Shown here piece after piece: positions 1-11,639 of a stretch of DNA of 64,000 bases. Position 1 is the first letter of the stretch. Every line of letters begins with the position of its first letter. The translations under genes and the position numbers were made by a program. The stretch is from the NCBI RefSeq assembly GCF_000471905.2, contig NW_006494789.1, positions 6,981,217 to 7,045,216 of the forward strand. The letters run 5' to 3'. The notes beneath the pieces were generated by a model. It worked only from the letters and a program-made list of their open reading frames with translations. It did not search any database and had not been told where the DNA came from. This DNA comes from Amborella trichopoda (taxonomy: Eukaryota; Streptophyta; Magnoliopsida; Amborellales; Amborellaceae).

Positions 1-1060
1 TTCCTCTCCTCTCTCTCTCTCTCTCCAAGACGTGCCTCTCCAATTCAATGTAGAAACTTAAACTTTATTCATCGATTGAAAGTATGAGGGGGATACTTTT
101 ATAATTAGGTTTATCATGTATTTATAAAATTGGGCCCAAAACATGGGTGGATGCCCAAAAACTATCGTAATTGATGATAATTACAATTTATTTGAATTAA
201 AATAAATTCTAAAAATAGGTGCAAAATGATTGTTTTTCCCTTGCCTAATAATATATAGAATTTCAAAACAGTCCCTGTTACTGCCCTGGAATTGCGTGAT
301 CTTCCATGGATGGTTCGGGGTAGCTCTGGTGCCCGTTCGAAAAAAAGATGACTGCTTTCTCTTAGCGATCATCATGGCGATCAATTCGATTCCAACTTTG
401 AGCCACGAATCGTGTTTTTAAGGCACAATCATACAACTTGAAATTTTGGTGAAGTGTGAGCATATCTTGATGTTTCTTCGTGATTTCATTGTTGTATTGC
501 ACTGAGCATGCAATCACGGTAGTGTGGCAACAAAAGTAGTTTGATATCCTGCCCGAACGAAGATTTTGCAGTCTTGGGTTTTTGATCGAAATATGAATTT
601 CGATAGTTGGTATTTACAACAATTTTATCGGTTTTGCTCGTGAAATCTGACCGTTCATCACACAGGGTTTGGACCAATGGTAGCCTTAGACCTTACGCAT
701 GCGATGGAATTGGTGTCGTACCAATCTGATGTGCGAGTGTCGTGATATGGCCACTCAAGAGGGACGTGTCGCTGTTGAATTTCCTGTAACTTCCTTCAAG
801 AATGATCGATTTCTCTCTAGCATTTCTCCCTGCTTGGGCATCGTCACGAAGCGTGCCACATATCGAAACGCTTGTCTTGACGAGGCGAACATGCTCACAA
901 AATTTGAACATGATCTGACTCAGGACGCGTCAGATATAGCTCCCGAAAGTCACTGCCCGAAACTGTAAAAACAATCTCCATTAATGGTGATTTGGTGCAG
1001 AGAGGGCGCACTAGAATAGTGTGTGCCCTACCTCTTTTCGGTCTTTTACCCATAACGAGC
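1..1060 (-). mobile_element. LTR fragment of the Tat-family element (U3/R part), cut by window edge
   Basis: This stretch matches by eye the LTR parts at 19580-20570, 22880-23940, 29930-30970 and 44550-45510, and reversed the end of the window (63440-64000). It starts in CT-rich sequence followed by the 'caagacg' word that opens this block in every copy. On the minus strand it keeps an AATAAA word (64-69) and an A/T-rich TATA-like word (117-126), the same pair seen in the better copy at 44617-44681. The left part lies outside the window. Ancient and decayed. Confidence 0.75.
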
Positions 1061-1265
1061 AGCAAATGGTTTCACCGTCAGGGTTCTTCACTAAGATATC
1101 CAAGCTACGTCTGTGGATGACGATGGGCAGTGCCTTCTACATGCCCCACTAGACAAAAGAGATAAAAGTAAAGAAGGACAAGAAGGCTCGTGCATGGCCT
1201 TGTCATTGCCATGTGCGACCTGTGTGACCTCAAGGGAGGCATGCACGGCACTGCCACTACCGTGC
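1060..1265. other. unexplained spacer between two LTR copies
   Basis: About 200 bp with no match to the LTR blocks elsewhere in the window. It holds short G/C-rich words such as 'gcatgcacggcactgcc' and 'ccatgtgcgacctgtgtgac' but no open frame worth naming. It separates two LTR copies lying in the same orientation. It may be host flank or an LTR part found only in this copy. Confidence 0.3.
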
Positions 1266-3080
1266 ATGACCCCTGCGAGGAGCTAAGGCAGGGAAGAGGG
1301 AGAAGAGAGGAAAGAAGAGAGAAAAGAAGAAAAAGAAAAGAAGAGAGAGAAGATTTACCTCGAACCTAGGGGTACCGGTCAAAAGTTTTTCTCACCTCAC
1401 TCTCTCTCTCAAATGTGACCCAACAATGAGAAGAAAGAGAAATTTGTATGAAGTAAAAACTCTCTCTTTTATGAAAGGTTGAGTCCTCTGGTGCATACAA
1501 TGCTGGTATGTATATATAGAATTTGCCCCAAACATGGGTAATCGTAATTGCTGGAAATTAAGATTAAATTGAATTAAAAGAAATTAAAAAAAAGGGTGCA
1601 AAATGATAGATTTGCCCCTTTCTAACAATTCGTGGAATTCTAGAACAGTCCTTGTGTTGCCCTAGAACTTGGGTGATCTTGCATGAATGATCCGAGGTGA
1701 TTCTGATGCTCGGTTGATCGTAAGATGATTGTTTTCTTGTAGGGCTCGGCATGGCGAACGATTTGATACCAACTTCAAGCCATGTATCGTGTTTTTAGTG
1801 CACGATCATGTGACTCGAAATTGAATGGATCTTGAAATTTCGAATCAATAGTGTACTCGTTCCTTGATGTTTTTTTGTGATTTCTTTATTGAACTACACT
1901 GAGCATGCCATTACGATCACGGGGAAACAAACGCAACTCGATTCCATACCCGAACGAAGAATTTGCAACTTTGGAATTTTGGTCGAAATCTGGAATTTCG
2001 ACGACAAAATTTACAATCGCGTCATCAGCTTTTTGTGTAGAATCCAACCGTTCATCTTGTATTGAACATTACGCATACGATGGAATTGGTCTTCTGACGA
2101 TCGGGCTCGCTCGCGACATGATCTGACCGCTCGAGCGAGGCACGGCGCTGTTGAATTTTTTGACTTTCTTCACCGATCAGCAACTCTCTCGAGCTTTTTT
2201 TCTGCTTGGGTGTCGTCACGGGGCGTGCCACATATCGAATCACTCCTCTTGACTAGACGAACATGCTCACCAAATTTGAGTACGATCCGACATGGGATGG
2301 GTGAGATATGAGCATCGAAAGTCGCTGGTTGTGACAATCCCTTCCATGGCGTGGAGTTACAAGGTGGCCACACGGGAATAGCGTGCGGCCGGCCCCTCCT
2401 GTTTCACTCTTTTGCTTATAACTTCTTTTTGGAGTGTCCATTTGGGCTGAAATTTGACCCCTGCAGGTTTTTGACTGTATCGGATCCAATGGTAGTGGTC
2501 CCACAGTGATTTAAGACTCCGAAAATGTAGCTCTAATTATAGTGGTCATTCTAGGGAGCTAGAGGCCGATTTAGTTGGAACAGTTTCTCAATCTTCACTG
2601 CCTTAGACATGTCAGACTACGACAAAACATGACAGGAGACTTTTAAGAGAACTTATGAAGATCTTAGCAGATTTTAGGGCTATTTTGAGATTGCCAAAAT
2701 TTCCACTATTTGCTAGGCTTTATTGGGCAGGGGCCCCATGTTGATGAAAAATACCTTCCAATAGAATGCCCCACCAAATGCCGTGCTTAGAGAGAATCGA
2801 GAAGTGTAATCATTTGAGAATTTTTTAGGGATCTTATCGAAGTCCTCACCCTCAAGAGACTATCAGGCCTTTTCTGAAGGCCGAATGTTATGAACCTTAG
2901 GTCGACATTGTTCGCTGCTACACGAGGTTTGCTTTTGATGCTCGGGGTATCTTTGTAGGTCCCGTCTAGCAGGGTCCAGTCAGGGGCCTTTGACCTGTCC
3001 CAAAAGTCTGATCCCATGTAGGCTAGGGGGTTTTGATGAGACGTACCCTGAATCCTGTGGCAGGTTAGAGCTTGGATGTG
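1265..3080 (-). mobile_element. second LTR copy (element A, R/U3 part)
   Basis: This copy begins with a purine run (1265-1360) like the GA-rich block of the other LTRs. It continues with the conserved 1.4 kb block, which contains a minus-strand TATA-like word at 1511-1519. From about 2760 it runs into the block that also appears at 20960-21300 and 24350-24660, recognisable by 'agggatcttatcgaagtc'. It is more diverged than the other copies. It lies in direct orientation after the fragment at 1-1060. Confidence 0.7.
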
Positions 3081-3164
3081 TCAGATTCTTGTCGTCATGA
3101 CGGTCCTTAGCATTTCTAGAGGGATATTTTGGTCATTGTCCTCGTGCTCAAGGACACTTGTTGT

Positions 3165-3500
3165 TTATTGTATTGGGGAGATCTTATGCGACTCTCACTC
3201 CCTGATGAGCCCTGTTGATTTGTGGGGGATCTTATGCGACTCTCACCCCCTGATGTGCCATGATGGTTGGGAGATCTTATGCAGCTCTCACTCCCTGATG
3301 ATCCATGTTGAAATGTGGGTGATCTTATTTGGCTCTCACCCCTTGATGAGCCATGATGGTTGGGAGATCTTATGCGGCTTTCACTCCTTGATGAGTTGAA
3401 ATGTGGGGGATCTTGTGCAGCTCTAACCCCTCGATGAGCCATGTTGAAATGTGGGCGATCTTATGCGGCTCTCACCCCCCGATGAGCCATGTGGTGTTGC
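3165..3500. repeat. 46-bp tandem array, about 7 units, with GGCTC/GAGCC dyad
   Basis: About seven head-to-tail units of roughly 46 bp run here, each reading 'gatcttatgcggctctcacc' followed by a 'cctgatgagccatg' tail. In most units GGCTC is followed about 12 bases later by GAGCC, a short inverted repeat. Open frames of just over 100 codons exist on both strands, but they only mirror the array. It sits in the U3 part of element A and is not seen in the other LTR copies here. Confidence 0.8.
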
Positions 3501-3950
3501 GATCGGATGCTAGCATTTGATAATTTTAGGTAGACCTCATTAGCCAAGATTGTGACTGTCTGGAGATTAAGTGTCAGGTGAGGCAGTGGTCATGCGTCAA
3601 GCTGTCTTGTCGATCCAAGCGCCCTTTTGTAGGTTTTCACTTAAACAGGGGAAGTGACACCGTGAAGATGGTTTTCTCCAACTTCTACTATTTTGAGCTC
3701 TTTTACCCATGACCTGCGGTCATATCCACCTTTTTCATCCATTTTTACACACGATTCCCTTTTGGGGTTTTCACCATGCCTAGATTTTGATTTCCATGGA
3801 ACTCTCTTACTCATGGTTTCGTGACCATGCCCGTCCATCATTTTTACTCATGGCATTCCCTTGTCAAGTGTACAGCATGCCCGTTTTTTTTCATGTGAAG
3901 GTGTATTTCAAGTAGTGACTTTGAGACCTATGCGAAGCCTTTTAACATCA
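3500..3950 (-). mobile_element. U3 segment of element A
   Basis: From about 3600 this contains the segment marked by 'ggttttcaccatgcc', 'ctcttttacccatgacc' and 'actcatggtttcgtgacc'. The same segment appears at 25260-25560, 11680-11990 and 47140-47480, and reversed at 61990-62290. No coding signal is seen; the minus-strand open frame at 3641-3841 has no match I recognise. Confidence 0.6.
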
Positions 3951-5620
3951 TGCAGCCAGGACGTGCACTATAGTTAAGGGGTCATACAATTGGACCATAG
4001 TGGTGGTGAATGGCAGTTTGTGGAGGCCATAGAGTGAGCATAGTGATGCTTTTGACTCACTTGGGAAGATGACATGAAGTTGCCATATGAAGAGTTGTTG
4101 ATGATGGATGGATGGTGGGTGAACAATGGTGACCCATTAGCCGACGGCGAGTATAACTCGCAGAAGGGTTCACTGTTTAGTGAGCATGGGTAAGACTCAT
4201 TGGAGGAAAAGATGGTAATGATGCTGAAGGTGATGCACGCACACGAATGGGTCATCTAGGGAAGGCATAAAGGGCATGTGCACATATGTAGGCTCACTGG
4301 GGAGGAAATGGAGGTGGTATGCAGACACGAGCAAGTCGGTTAGGGAAGACGTGCGCGAAGGTGTATGTAAAAGGTGTGTGCGCATATGTGAGGGCGCCTC
4401 CTGGACACAGTTTAACGTCATGTGGCCAGGATGTGCATTATAGTTTAGGGTCACACAGCTAGACCGTGGTCATGTAGTTTAAAGTCATGCAACTAGGACC
4501 ATGCAATTTAAGGTCGTGCAATGAGACTTTCGCTACAGTTTAAGGTCATATAGTTTGGACCATGACTATGCAGTCTAAGGTCATGCAGCATGGACCAAGG
4601 TTGTGCAGTTTAACGTCATGCACTACGGACCAGCGTGTGGGTCGTCATGTAGGTAAAGCTACATCAGGGATGGGTTGCGGATAACAATCTGACTCCTTAG
4701 GGATAGAGATAGTTAAGGCTACACACAAGTGAGAGTTTTAGATAAATGGCGGCACTCGAGGAGTGGCATACAGACAGATTAGGATGTCCAGTGTGACCTT
4801 TTGGGGATAATGAGCAATGGCATGCATGTGACTCTGCTGAGGATGACAGGCCAGAGCACATATGAACCTCATGAGGTTTGAGAGGATAAGAAGGGCCCTA
4901 AACTCCCTGGGGATAGTGGGTCGTAGTAAGACATGACTCATACAGGGATGTCGGTAGGTATGACTCTTACATACATCTAACTCCACTGGGGATGTTGATG
5001 AAATACCCTTTTAGCGAGAAGGTGTTTTATCTCTCGATTGGAGTCGTGCATATGGACCCTTTGTCGTTCCGTGTGTTACAGTTTTAGGGTCTTGTAGCTT
5101 GGAACATGGCTATGCAGTTTAAATTCATACAGCTAGGACAGTGCAGTTTAAGGTCGTGCAACTAGACCATTGCAACATTTTAAGGTCGTATCGTTTGGAC
5201 CATGGCTGTGCAGTTTAAGGTCATGCAGCATGGACCGTGGTCATACAATTTTGAGTCATGAGAGAAGGACTATGCAGTTTAGGTTCGTGCAACTAGACCT
5301 TCACTAGAGTTTAAGGTCATATAGCTCGGACCATGCAATCTAGGGCCTTGCATCTTGACCGTGGTCGTACAGTTTTGAGTTGTGAACAAGGATTGTGTAG
5401 TTTAAAGTCGTACAACTAGACCGCCGCTACAATTTAACGTCATATAGTTTGGACAGTGGCTGTGCATTTTACGGTCATGTAGCATGGAATGTGATCGTAC
5501 AATTTTGAGTCATTAAACAAGGACTCTACAGTTTAAGGTCACGCAACTAGACCTTCGCTACAGTTTAAGGACATATAGTTCGAACCGTGCAGTTTAGGTT
5601 TGTGCATTGGACCGTGGTGT
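3950..5620. repeat. long array of GGTC-N9/10-GACC dyad units
   Basis: Units of roughly 35-50 bp repeat here in two blocks (about 3950-4640 and 5050-5620). The typical core is 'tttaaggtcatgcagctagg' followed by 'accatgcag'. Each good unit carries GGTC and, nine or ten bases on, GACC. Between the blocks (4640-5030) a different loose repeat appears, marked by 'gactcc' and 'ctggggat' words, the same kind as 31360-31700. Related arrays lie at 12040-13050, 21780-21920 and 25560-26290, and reversed at 61400-61990. No ORF here looks genuine. Confidence 0.8.
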
Positions 5621-5784
5621 GGTGAGGAAATTATACTCCAAGGGAGCAGCGCCATCACCGGAGGCTGGACTCCCCAAGGAGTGAGGTTATGGTGCAGGGG
5701 ATGAACTTTTTGAGAGTACAGGACGTTGGTCCAGCTAAGAGTGCCATGGCGTGTGTGTGGCACTAAGTTTCAGATGGCACACAT

Positions 5785-6012
5785 GACATTAGGCCCCTTG
5801 GTGAAGCATTTGACAGTGGCCCTTGGCAAAATGCGTGGCAATATTTCTTTTGATGAGGCGTACGACGATGGCCCTTGACGAACGCATTCGATGATGACCC
5901 CTTGACGAGGGCGCGCAGCGATGGCCCTCTACGAAGGCATGCGGTGAAGGTCCTTGACGAAGGCGCATGGTGATAGCCCACTAGGTGAAGGGCGTGGCGA
6001 TAGCCCAAGAGA
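5785..6012. repeat. 33-35 bp tandem array, about 7 units
   Basis: Degenerate units built on 'gatggcccttgacgaaggcg' recur about every 34 bp. The array lies just left of the aORF promoter of element A. No equivalent is seen at that place in element C or E. The minus-strand open frame across it (5763-6077) is repetitive and not convincing as a gene. Confidence 0.65.
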
Positions 6013-6110
6013 GTCTCGGGCTTGACATGCGCCAACCCGGTCTTATTGTCGCCAAGAACTAGAGACTGGAGCATCATTTCATGTTTGTCGAGGGCAATTT
6101 ACGACACCGC

Positions 6111-6124
6111 TATGTATAAAAAGG
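6111..6124 (+). promoter_or_regulatory. TATA-like box upstream of the aORF (element A)
   Basis: 'tatgtataaaaagg' lies about 930 bp before the aORF start at 7046. It is followed by a short run 'ggggaaaactccacttt' that recurs, changed, in element C (TATA-like word at 32160-32172) and reversed in element E (60751-60763). Retention at the same place in three diverged copies suggests a core promoter for the aORF strand. This is inference from sequence; no transcript is known to me. Confidence 0.55.
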
Positions 6125-7045
6125 GGGAAAACTCCACTTTACTATTTTACCGGAAGGTAAAATAGTAGAAAGGTTTTTAGAGAGGGAGGGTCAAAGATTT
6201 TGGCTAAGGTTTTCTGATGAGAACTTCCCAGCCAAAATTTGCAAAGACAAGCGGCTAGGAAATTTTTTGGCGAGCTTCAAGAAGAAGCGGAGATTCGTGC
6301 CATGATTGCAAACCTTTTCGGGAAGTGCTGAGGCTTTCTGAGCAAGGAACAAAGCTTCTCGGGGCCTTAGCAGGATTTGCAGAGGTACCCTGCCAGGGTT
6401 TGAATGCTTCTCCGATCATTCTGCTACTGAAGGGGAGATTGCAGCGACTTCAAAGGTCTCTGTAGGTCCTCTGGTTATCAGCGTAGAAGAAGGGAGAACA
6501 GTAGTGAGCTCACCGGGAACTCAGTGGAATTCCAGTGGGTTAGTGGTGAACTTGCTGAAGTGGGAAGAGCAAGGAAAAGGGAGATCCTCAGAGTCTCAGG
6601 GAAACCTTTTGGGGTTTCCGGTGGTTTTCCGCTAATTATGGCAGCGAGTGGAAGGCTAGGCATAATTTTCCTGGTGGACGAGGGTGGATTCCCAGCGAGG
6701 TGGGGAAACGCCGGTGGGAACCCGAAGGGTTGGGGGGGGTCGAAGGGACGAAGGGTTGTGGGATGGCAAATGGTCATCCTTCGCACCTGCTGTGATAGGC
6801 CTCACGGCATGTGTTTGGCGGCGTGCCCAGATTTCGAGGGACACATGTGAGACATGTGCTGACAGCTGGAGCAAGGCATTAATATGCCTTGGTTGTGGGA
6901 CGGTGATAGCCCTCGATTGATTGCGAGGAGGCGATCCCCTTTTGGTGGCAGACAACAATAGCATCTTAGTGGGCAGACGGCGATAGCCCTACTCTAGTGA
7001 GCGCAGTTTCTTCGTGGCCGCCTAGCGTCCTTTGCTTTTTTTGTA
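6125..7045 (+). other. leader region of the aORF (element A)
   Basis: About 0.9 kb between the TATA-like box and the first ATG of the aORF. It matches by eye the region 32170-33060 of element C, with shared early words such as 'tggctaaggttttctgatg'. It has no convincing ORF of its own; the open frames at 6478-6964 overlap on both strands and look like by-products of G-rich sequence. It is probably a long 5' untranslated leader. Confidence 0.45.
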
Positions 7046-9119
7046 ATGGTCGAGTCTTCAGAGGCCATTCTAGACTTGAAGAACCTCCTACGAGAAGGGG
7101 AGCTTGGTACTGATGCATGCACCAGCGAAAGCTTGGTAAGAGGTCAGCCAATATATCTCACTGAAGCCTTGTGTGAACCAAGATGGCCTTTGAGCGTCAC
7201 CTTTGTCTGTGCCCCCGTTCAGCTGGTGACGAGATGATGGAAATGTGAGTAAAGAGGAGGGGCTAGGCCTTCTACATTGTCTACACTACAACATAGCCTC
7301 TAATACGATCTCGCCAACTCCAGGCAAATGGATGGTGGAAACCCTGTGCATGAAATGGTCGTCTTCTGGCCTGCGGGTACAAGGGGAACACCAATACCTA
7401 AAGTGGTACTCTTCATGGACCATGAAAGTGTTGAGGCATTTCAGGGATACTTTGAGATAGGCCCTTTTGTTGGCCGCCTTCAGTGCTCAGCGGGCTACTG
7501 TAACCGTTGCTCAAACACGGTCAAAGTGTTGTTGGAGACTTGGAGCCATGTTAACAACTCATGGCTACTTGGTCACAGAGAGGCAAGGATTTCGCTGATG
7601 GACGTGCACTTTGTTGGTGGGCTGCCGCTCTTGGGCACCATGTATGACTAGTTTATTCCTCCAAACTGAGTCATTTTTGTGGGGGAGAACATAGGTAACG
7701 AAGCCCCACCAGCTGGGCTTCAAGAATTGTTAATGATTTGTTAGCGACTCTATGATGAACCCAAACGTGGGCATGTCACTTTCAGAAAATGGGTGAGGTT
7801 CTTTTATGGCAGTTGTATATATGAAGTTGGTCCGTCGCCGAGAAAAGAAGAGAAGGAAACTCCTCCCGTTTTCGTGCTGTGAAAGGAGAATGAGCACATC
7901 TTCCGGACAGCCTACTTAGTGTTCTTCTTATGCAAATTTTCCCTGCCAGGAAGGGCAGACGTCATTCACCCAGGCACATTCTATGTGGCCTGTGACATGG
8001 CGCAGGGGAAGGTGTATGCACTAGCATAGCCTGTTCTGGGAAGAATTTATCATGACCTGGGATCCATTTCCAGCGGAAGACCATAAAAATGGGAGGAAGG
8101 TGGGAACAACATAGAAGACGACAAGGCCTTATTAGGAGATTTCAAGACTGCTTTCCTTGTCCACTACGTGTATGACTTGCTTGGGGCTTATTTTCCAGAT
8201 ACATTTCTCAGAACCTGAGAGCTGGAGGATAGCATGTGCCCGTTTTTGTTGAAGATTGCTAGGCAGACGGTAGTTTTCCATACCCCCGGCCATGCTCATA
8301 GCTTGTTCTTCAATGACCACCTCCCCATGACCCGAGTGGCAATCCCAGTTAGAGGTCTCACAGATCACGTGTATGTGGACGAGCTGGGCCACCATCTAGA
8401 TGGTGACTTCATCAGCCCAAAAGAATTGATGTTTATGTTGAGTGTGAGAAGGGGAGTTCTTGCCTTTCGCACTATCCATGACGCAAAGCTTGAGGGCTAC
8501 TTTCCTCATCGGTTCTTCCGGCAGCATGGGCTGGATCAAGAGTGTCTGTTCTCCGTACTCCTTGAGAAGCGGCATAGCACGATAGCCCGTTGGGAAAAGG
8601 ACAAGTTGGGGACCCTTAGGGAGATTTGGCTCCCGAAGCACATTCGAACAGCTTGGGCCACATGCTTGGAGGCCACCAAGGTCAATAAGTATGTGCTGAG
8701 AGCACTGGTGGAAGATCACGAACAAGTGGTATATGGACGCGGAACACCCTTGGAAAGGGAAGGGTAGTCGCTGGAGCCAAGATACCAGGCAGCGAAAGAT
8801 GGCAATGACCCCTCCCTTTGGCGAAATTTTTACCTGGGCTTCCTGCTTGACTGGCGTGTGGTCGAGCGGCCACATCAGACTATCGTGGATGAGTCCATGC
8901 CATAGTTTCTCAACATGGAGAAGGATCCAGAGAGTATTTTTTACCACCTCTCTACTATCTTCAAATGGAAGGAAGGCCGAAACGTCCTTGGGCATGAGGG
9001 ACGTCCGGTCCGAGATTTGAAAAAGCTGAGAGGGAGTGGCACTCATAGTAAGTTAGCTACCATTTCTTTCAAGTCTAGCACCTTGATGGATGCTGGGTCT
9101 GAGAAGACGAAAGGGAAGA

Positions 9120-9360
9120 AGAGAAAGAGGGCTGTTGCACCCCAGCTAGTGAAAGGAAAGAAGAAAGAGCAGGTTGCTATGCCCAAGCCGGCGGCGAAGA
9201 AGAAAAAGTAGGCTACTGCGCCCGAGTCGAAGAAGAAGAAAAAGCAGGCTACTGAGCACGAGCCGAGAAAGAAGAAAAAGCAAGTTGTTGCGCTTGAGCT
9301 TGTGAAGAAGAAAGAGCAGGTTGCTACACCGGAGCCCGTGAAAGAAAAGGAGAAACATCA
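9120..9360 (+). repeat. lysine-rich coding repeat in the aORF
   Basis: Five or so units of about 45 bp encode variations of KKKEQVATPEPV. The units keep length in multiples of three. The basic KKKKK and KKKEQ blocks look like nuclear-localisation signals. The equivalent stretch of element C (about 35060-35130) has a shorter basic run, so the expansion looks specific to this copy. Confidence 0.6.
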
Positions 9361-10136
9361 AATTGACCCAAAGACTCCTCGTGCCCCAGCCCAGGAGACA
9401 GTTCCTCGCCAGGAGATAGTTCCTCACCCTCGGCTACTTCGGAAGGCTATGCATCTCCTGCCATTTCCCCGTCACCTTTTGCACTTGCGGCTTCGCCTTC
9501 TCCTTCACTTGAGATTTTTCCTGGCCCTTCGAAGGTTCAAGCCAGTGCCTCAATGCCTACTGGCCCGATTGTGGCTGAAGGGAAGGGCACAGTCCCAATG
9601 GAAGTGATTGAGCCTGATGAGGCTGGTCCTGATGGGGCTGGCCCTGACGAGGTGGTAGAGGAAGTGAGGGTCTCTGAAATTCTGACAGTCAACGTGCCTG
9701 CAAAGGAAAGAGAAACCCTAGTAGAGGTCTTGATAATAGAAGAGGATGAACCTCCAAGAGCTGAGGAGGGGCCATCCAAGCAGCAGGAGACGACTACCTC
9801 GAGCAATAGATCTGCGGGGGGTGGAGAAGTAGGATTCCCTGAGGGATCAGGCTTGCCGGGCTCTGAGGCAGCACTCGTGACTGTAGAGGAGACAGACGCC
9901 ATGCGAGAGCCTGTTCCTAGAATGATCGCCACAGAAGACAAGGGCAATGGAGGAGAGGAAAAGTGTATCAAACCTCCCGAGGTGGAGACGGTTCGAGAAG
10001 AGGGAACACAGAGAGAGGTCATTTCCCTGAGCGAGGAGACTACCGAGGTGCAACTCGATACTGAAGTAGTGGCTCCGAGCGAGGAGGCCAACCTTGCCCG
10101 GCTACGGTTGCGGTGCTTGCAGAGGGCGAGGCGGAG

Positions 10137-10225
10137 GTGCATGTAGGTTAAGCTGCATGGGGAATAGGTCTTTGGATAGCAATCTGACTCCTTAGGGATA
10201 AAGATAGTTGAAGCTATACACAAGC
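10137..10225 (+). repeat. LTR-derived snippet inside the aORF
   Basis: About 90 bp starting 'catgtaggttaagctgcatg' matches the LTR-type region at 4640-4740 and 21925-22015. It shares 'caatctgactccttagggat' with the first. It sits between the acidic and the tail parts of the aORF. It could be a captured LTR scrap or a gene-conversion patch. Confidence 0.6.
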
Positions 10226-11639
10226 AAATACATTCTTGTCTCAACTTTGCCATCAGAAGTAGTGACCCCCACCCAAGAGGTCATTGCTGAAGTTTCCATG
10301 GCTCAAGCAAGTGCACCCAACCAAAGATCATAAAGCATTCCTCCTCCTTCAGTAGAGATAGAGGCATCTCCTATTGAAAATATCATTGAGCATGTTACAA
10401 CGCAATCTCCTACTTGTTCTTCTTTGAGTCAGGGAGACTTCTTTTTCACCATTACTGAGGAGGGAGATATTATTAATGTTGAAGCCATTGAAGGAGCTCT
10501 AAATGATGAGGTAGTCATCCTTGAAGCCTTTGTCCATGTCACCTCAGAAGAAGAATCTCGGCCTGCTGCCTCTTCTAGTTATGGATTGGCACTCATGGCA
10601 GTTGCTGCTTTAGAGGTATCTTCTTTAGTGCCTCCAGCTTAAGGGGCTTTAGCTAAGCTAACCATCCTTCCAATTGAACCCTTGGCTCTTGTGCCTCAGG
10701 AACCAGCTGCCATCGCTAAAGCTCCTCCTCTTTCATCTACAGACTCCTCTTCTGCAACCCCCTTGGCCTCGATTAGGAAGGCTTCAATTGTAAGAAGCTT
10801 GTTACAATCGAATCTTTAGGGAGTGAAGGAGTGCTCCCTCTCTAATCTCGCAATTGGGATAGGCCTAGTTAAGGACTGCACAATTTTCTTGAGACTGTTC
10901 CAATAGGATAAGGAGACTTTTGACCGGTTCGAAGGTCTTCTGAAGAACCTTAAACAATTGGGGATCGAGGCTTTGCAACGTGAGTCAGAGATACAGATGG
11001 CATATAAGGCTTGTTTGGCTTCAGTGGTGGAGACTTTGTCCCAGCATCAAAGTCTCATGAGGGGTTATGAGGAAGAAAAGGCCTCTATTCTTTCTTTCCA
11101 TGCTAGCTTCAAGGAGGCAGGTACGGCCTGTTCTGCAGAGACAAAGGTCGTGGATGAGGAAAGGGAAAAATTTGACCTCCATCTTCACCAACTAAAGTCC
11201 AACCAACTCTAGAAAAAAGCAGAGGCTCAGAGCAAGCTTGAGAGATTAGAAACATTAGATTCCTAAGTGGCTTCAATCAGCGAGTCATCAAGCCACATTG
11301 CGCAGGCCATTTTTCATCTCAAGGAGCAGATGAAGGCAACTTTTGAATCCTTGGTGGCACTGAAGACTAAGATACATGAAGCCCTTGAAGATTTCTAGGG
11401 GCTCATGAAATCTTTACTCGTTTCTGCATTTTCTACCTTCTTTTCATTCCTTTTGTATATAAATGATGATTGTTACCACAAAAATTTTATAACTTTCAAA
11501 TCGTGTATGGAGTGAAATTTTTCTTCTTTCTCATCCTCGGGTTGTATGCGTCTATTTTCTTCATGGTTTGCTTTTCTCTACTCTATTTCTTGTGGCTAAC
11601 TCTCATCTCTTTCAGAAAGGGGTGAGAGATGAGCTTGGA

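Larger units (their letters stand above)
7046..11400 (+). pseudogene. antisense ORF (aORF) of element A, plant-mobile-domain-like, broken
   Basis: This is a plus-strand coding relic lying opposite to gag-pol. It starts at ATG 7046 (MVESSEAILDLKNL), which aligns with the start of the C copy at 33065. The best-kept part (8234-8767) has RQHGLDQ, PKHIRTAW and KVNKYVL. These match the C copy and recall the 'RQFGxDQ' motif of plant mobile domain proteins, a family known to be carried by some Tat elements. After it come a lysine-rich repeat (9120-9360), an acidic stretch (9553-10146), and a charged, probably coiled-coil tail (10958-11396). The product's role in the element is unknown. It is broken, with roughly ten breaks, and surely inactive. 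The name 'mobile domain' is by motif only. Confidence 0.6.

Noticed and set aside
3076-3442. Overlapping frames of over 100 codons on both strands
   Set aside because: Both frames only mirror the 46-bp array and have low-complexity repeats; no coding sign beyond openness.
6478-6964. Frames of about 100 codons on both strands of the aORF leader
   Set aside because: They overlap each other in G-rich sequence and have no counterpart frame in the C leader.
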